Positions 62,278-64,000 of a DNA stretch of 64,000 bases are shown here, in pieces; positions within the stretch are counted from its first letter, which is position 1, and the number at the start of each line of letters is the position of its first letter. The position numbers and the translations under genes are program-made. The notes below the pieces were generated by a model. The model was not told where the DNA came from and did not search any database. It was given only the letters and a program-made list of their open reading frames with translations. The stretch is from contig OZ220680.1 in the NCBI GenBank assembly GCA_965116345.1, positions 3,906,001 to 3,970,000 on the forward strand, in the 5' to 3' direction. The DNA is from VXYL01 sp965116345 (GTDB taxonomy: Bacteria > Pseudomonadota > Gammaproteobacteria > Pseudomonadales > Azotimanducaceae).

Positions 62278-63690
62278 TTAGTCAACGTCAAAGCTGAGCC
62301 TGTTGTGAACGCCGCACACCTCAAGCGGCCTGCCCAGGATCACTTTGGGTTCGTAGCGGAACTGTCGAACCGCCTCAAGGGCGGCCTCGTCAAAGATGCC
62401 CGGTGGCTGTGCGTCAACGACCTTCATGTCACGCGTTTCTCCTGAGGCCGTGACACAGAACTCGGCGACGACCCAGCCCGTAATGCGGCGAACTAGCGCC
62501 CGCCGCGGATACACGGGTCCCACCTTGCCGATCGGGCGATAGTCCCTCCAGACGGGGAACTTGCCCTGTTCGGCGGCGGTGCCCGACCCCAACAGACCCT
62601 GCTCCCGCAGTTCGGGATACGCGGCGAAAAGGTGCGCCGAGGCGCTCTTCACCAACCCGCTCTCGTCGATGCGCATCTCGGCGTCCTCGCTAGCCGCCGC
62701 GACTTCCCTCGCCAACACGCCGCCGACGCCGTTGCGCGTCGCGTAACAGGCCTCGAGGTTCAAGGCGCCGTCTCCATGGAAAGAACGGAAACAGTCTTCC
62801 GACGGAAGGATCAGGTCGCCAGCTTCGACCGGCATCGATTCCCCTGCGTAGTGTGCCGCAAGGGCATAGGTTCCACGAGTGCCGTCTTCCCACTCGACCT
62901 CGACGGTAATCGAGTTCCGCCCCGCGGCCATCCCCATGACGGCACATTCGGCGGCGACGGGCAGCGGCGAACCGTCCGGGCCGGTTCCACGCAGCTCGAT
63001 CACCTCCGCCGTCGCACTGGCGGTAATGTCCAGGTGGTCTCCGGACGCCCACACATCGTAGAACGTTTGGTCACGGTCGAAGGCCGGTGCCAGGACGCCG
63101 CCGGCGACCGCCAGACCCGCGGGTGCGGTGCGCGCCGAACACCGCGCCGCCGCCTTGGCGAGGCGGCGTTTCGCTTCTTCGACTTCATCAGTGCGCTGTT
63201 CGCTTGCCGCGTCGACATCCGCACCGGATGCCACGAGCGCATCGATCCGCCAACTACTCGGCCGTCCGGCGGCCTGGACTTCGGTTGCTCTGAACCCGTC
63301 GATTTCGATGTGGCCACTGACGCAGGTAACGGTTCTTTCGTTGGTTCTTTCGCCATCCGGTCCCTTGTCCCACGTAGTCCGCGTCTCAGAGCGGCCTACC
63401 GAATACGAGACACTATTACCGCCCGCGGACACTGGCACGTCGCCAAGGAGCGGGATGGATAAAAAAAGCACACCGAGTCGCTCGCCGACACAACCATCGT
63501 CCCTGACGCCGAACCTCGCGCCATCAGGCACATGGCAACTCTCACCAGGACCCAGCACCAGACCCACGCGACAGGCCGCCATCTTTTCCGCTTGCGGGTC
63601 GCCCGCTTCTTCTGACTGCTGCTGGGCGACCACTGTAGTCGAAACGGCGAGTGCCGACGCCAAGGCCCCGGCAAGGATGAACTCTCTCAT
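62278..63690 (-). CDS. Secreted protein with TonB C-terminal domain
   Basis: 470 residues from ATG 63690, with a signal peptide cut near VVAQQ. The C-terminal 90 residues (PVYPRRALVRRITGWVVAEF to FDEAALEAVRQFRYEPKV) match TonB C-terminal domains. There is no N-terminal anchor helix after processing and no proline-rich linker, so it is not a standard energy transducer. The middle region is Cys-rich with no known domain; several cysteines may form periplasmic disulfides. Convergent with the pilin pair. Confidence 0.75.
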   Translation of the reverse strand: MREFILAGALASALAVSTTVVAQQQSEEAGDPQAEKMAACRVGLVLGPGESCHVPDGARFGVRDDGCVGERLGVLFLSIPLLGDVPVSAGGNSVSYSVGRSETRTTWDKGPDGERTNERTVTCVSGHIEIDGFRATEVQAAGRPSSWRIDALVASGADVDAASEQRTDEVEEAKRRLAKAAARCSARTAPAGLAVAGGVLAPAFDRDQTFYDVWASGDHLDITASATAEVIELRGTGPDGSPLPVAAECAVMGMAAGRNSITVEVEWEDGTRGTYALAAHYAGESMPVEAGDLILPSEDCFRSFHGDGALNLEACYATRNGVGGVLAREVAAASEDAEMRIDESGLVKSASAHLFAAYPELREQGLLGSGTAAEQGKFPVWRDYRPIGKVGPVYPRRALVRRITGWVVAEFCVTASGETRDMKVVDAQPPGIFDEAALEAVRQFRYEPKVILGRPLEVCGVHNRLSFDVD

Positions 63691-63740
63691 TACCACTACC
63701 CCACTGCCCAAAGATGACTAGCCAGCCAGCTTAGCTCATT

Positions 63741-63801
63741 TTGCATTTGGCGGCACGTCCTTGTGCCGCGCTAGGGAAGCTCTTGTTCAGAGCTTCCCTA
63801 A
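63741..63801. repeat. Composite palindromic repeat, second copy
   Basis: Hairpin GCGGCAC/GTGCCGC (63750-63769) is followed directly by TAGGGAAGCTCT (63772-63783)/AGAGCTTCCCTA (63789-63800). It is the same module order as 30592-30646, with compensatory changes (GGTCT to GCTCT and its partner) that preserve the stem. Confidence 0.8.
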
Positions 63802-63907
63802 GGCCATGCTCGGGTCTGCTCGCACTGTTCCCGTTCGCCATCGCGGCGATGGCATGTCGCAGCTCAAACGGGGTAAGCTTCGCCGCCCTGCGCACCCGCA
63901 CACGCGT

Positions 63908-63984
<77 letters not shown>

Positions 63985-64000
63985 ATCAGCCGATTCGCAT

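Overview
The window is GC-rich, densely coded bacterial chromosome. Gene content and order point to a gammaproteobacterium: dciA near secA-argJ, coaE-pilD-pilC-pilB-pilA, ispB/rplU-rpmA-obg, rpsT/murJ, ribF-lspA-fkpB with minor pilins, bamD/rluD, and hpf-ptsN-rapZ-ptsO. GTG and TTG starts, 4-base NTGA gene overlaps and a CaiB-type CoA transferase suggest a GC-rich, possibly uncultured or host-associated lineage. I cannot name the genus.

Layout. 1-5 kb: end of a VOC protein, a CoA transferase, a secreted TAP-like alpha/beta hydrolase and a NatAB-like ABC exporter, with a 200-bp inverted-repeat element between the exporter subunits. 5-7.7 kb: an ankyrin protein divergent from a DUF2235 hydrolase, then tRNA-Pro(CGG). 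7.7-8.3 kb: no recognisable gene. 8.3-24 kb: a Wzx/Wzy-type surface polysaccharide locus (flippase, polymerase, five GT-B and one GT2 glycosyltransferase, two methyltransferases, a GDP-mannose 3,5-epimerase). It ends in a separate three-gene module: a membrane sulfatase-fold protein, a small YIDPG membrane protein and a NoeA-like kinase/methyltransferase-like protein. 24-34.3 kb: housekeeping (ispB, rplU, rpmA, obg, proB, rpsT, murJ, a GT39-like membrane glycosyltransferase, ribF, lspA, fkpB). 34.3-37.6 kb: minor type IV pilins. 37.7-43.2 kb: bamD, rluD and ilvI-ilvH-ilvC. 43.4-44.5 kb: an ISAzo13-type transposase remnant. 44.5-50.3 kb: pmbA-tldD, an unknown ORF and hpf-ptsN-rapZ-ptsO. 50.3-56.8 kb: dciA, an ABC exporter, secA and argJ. 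56.8-62.3 kb: coaE and the type IV pilus core pilD-pilC-pilB with two tandem pilins. 62.3-64 kb: a TonB-domain protein and tRNA-Thr(CGT).

The most unusual signal is a set of short dispersed palindromic repeats. One family has CTAG ends and IS5-like target features. One copy sits exactly between the ilvI stop and the ilvH start, supplying the stop codon of one gene and the Shine-Dalgarno of the next. Other families form hairpin arrays, mostly at convergent gene junctions. A second theme is lost canonical neighbours: ileS, ispH, rpoN and pilY1 are all absent from their usual positions.
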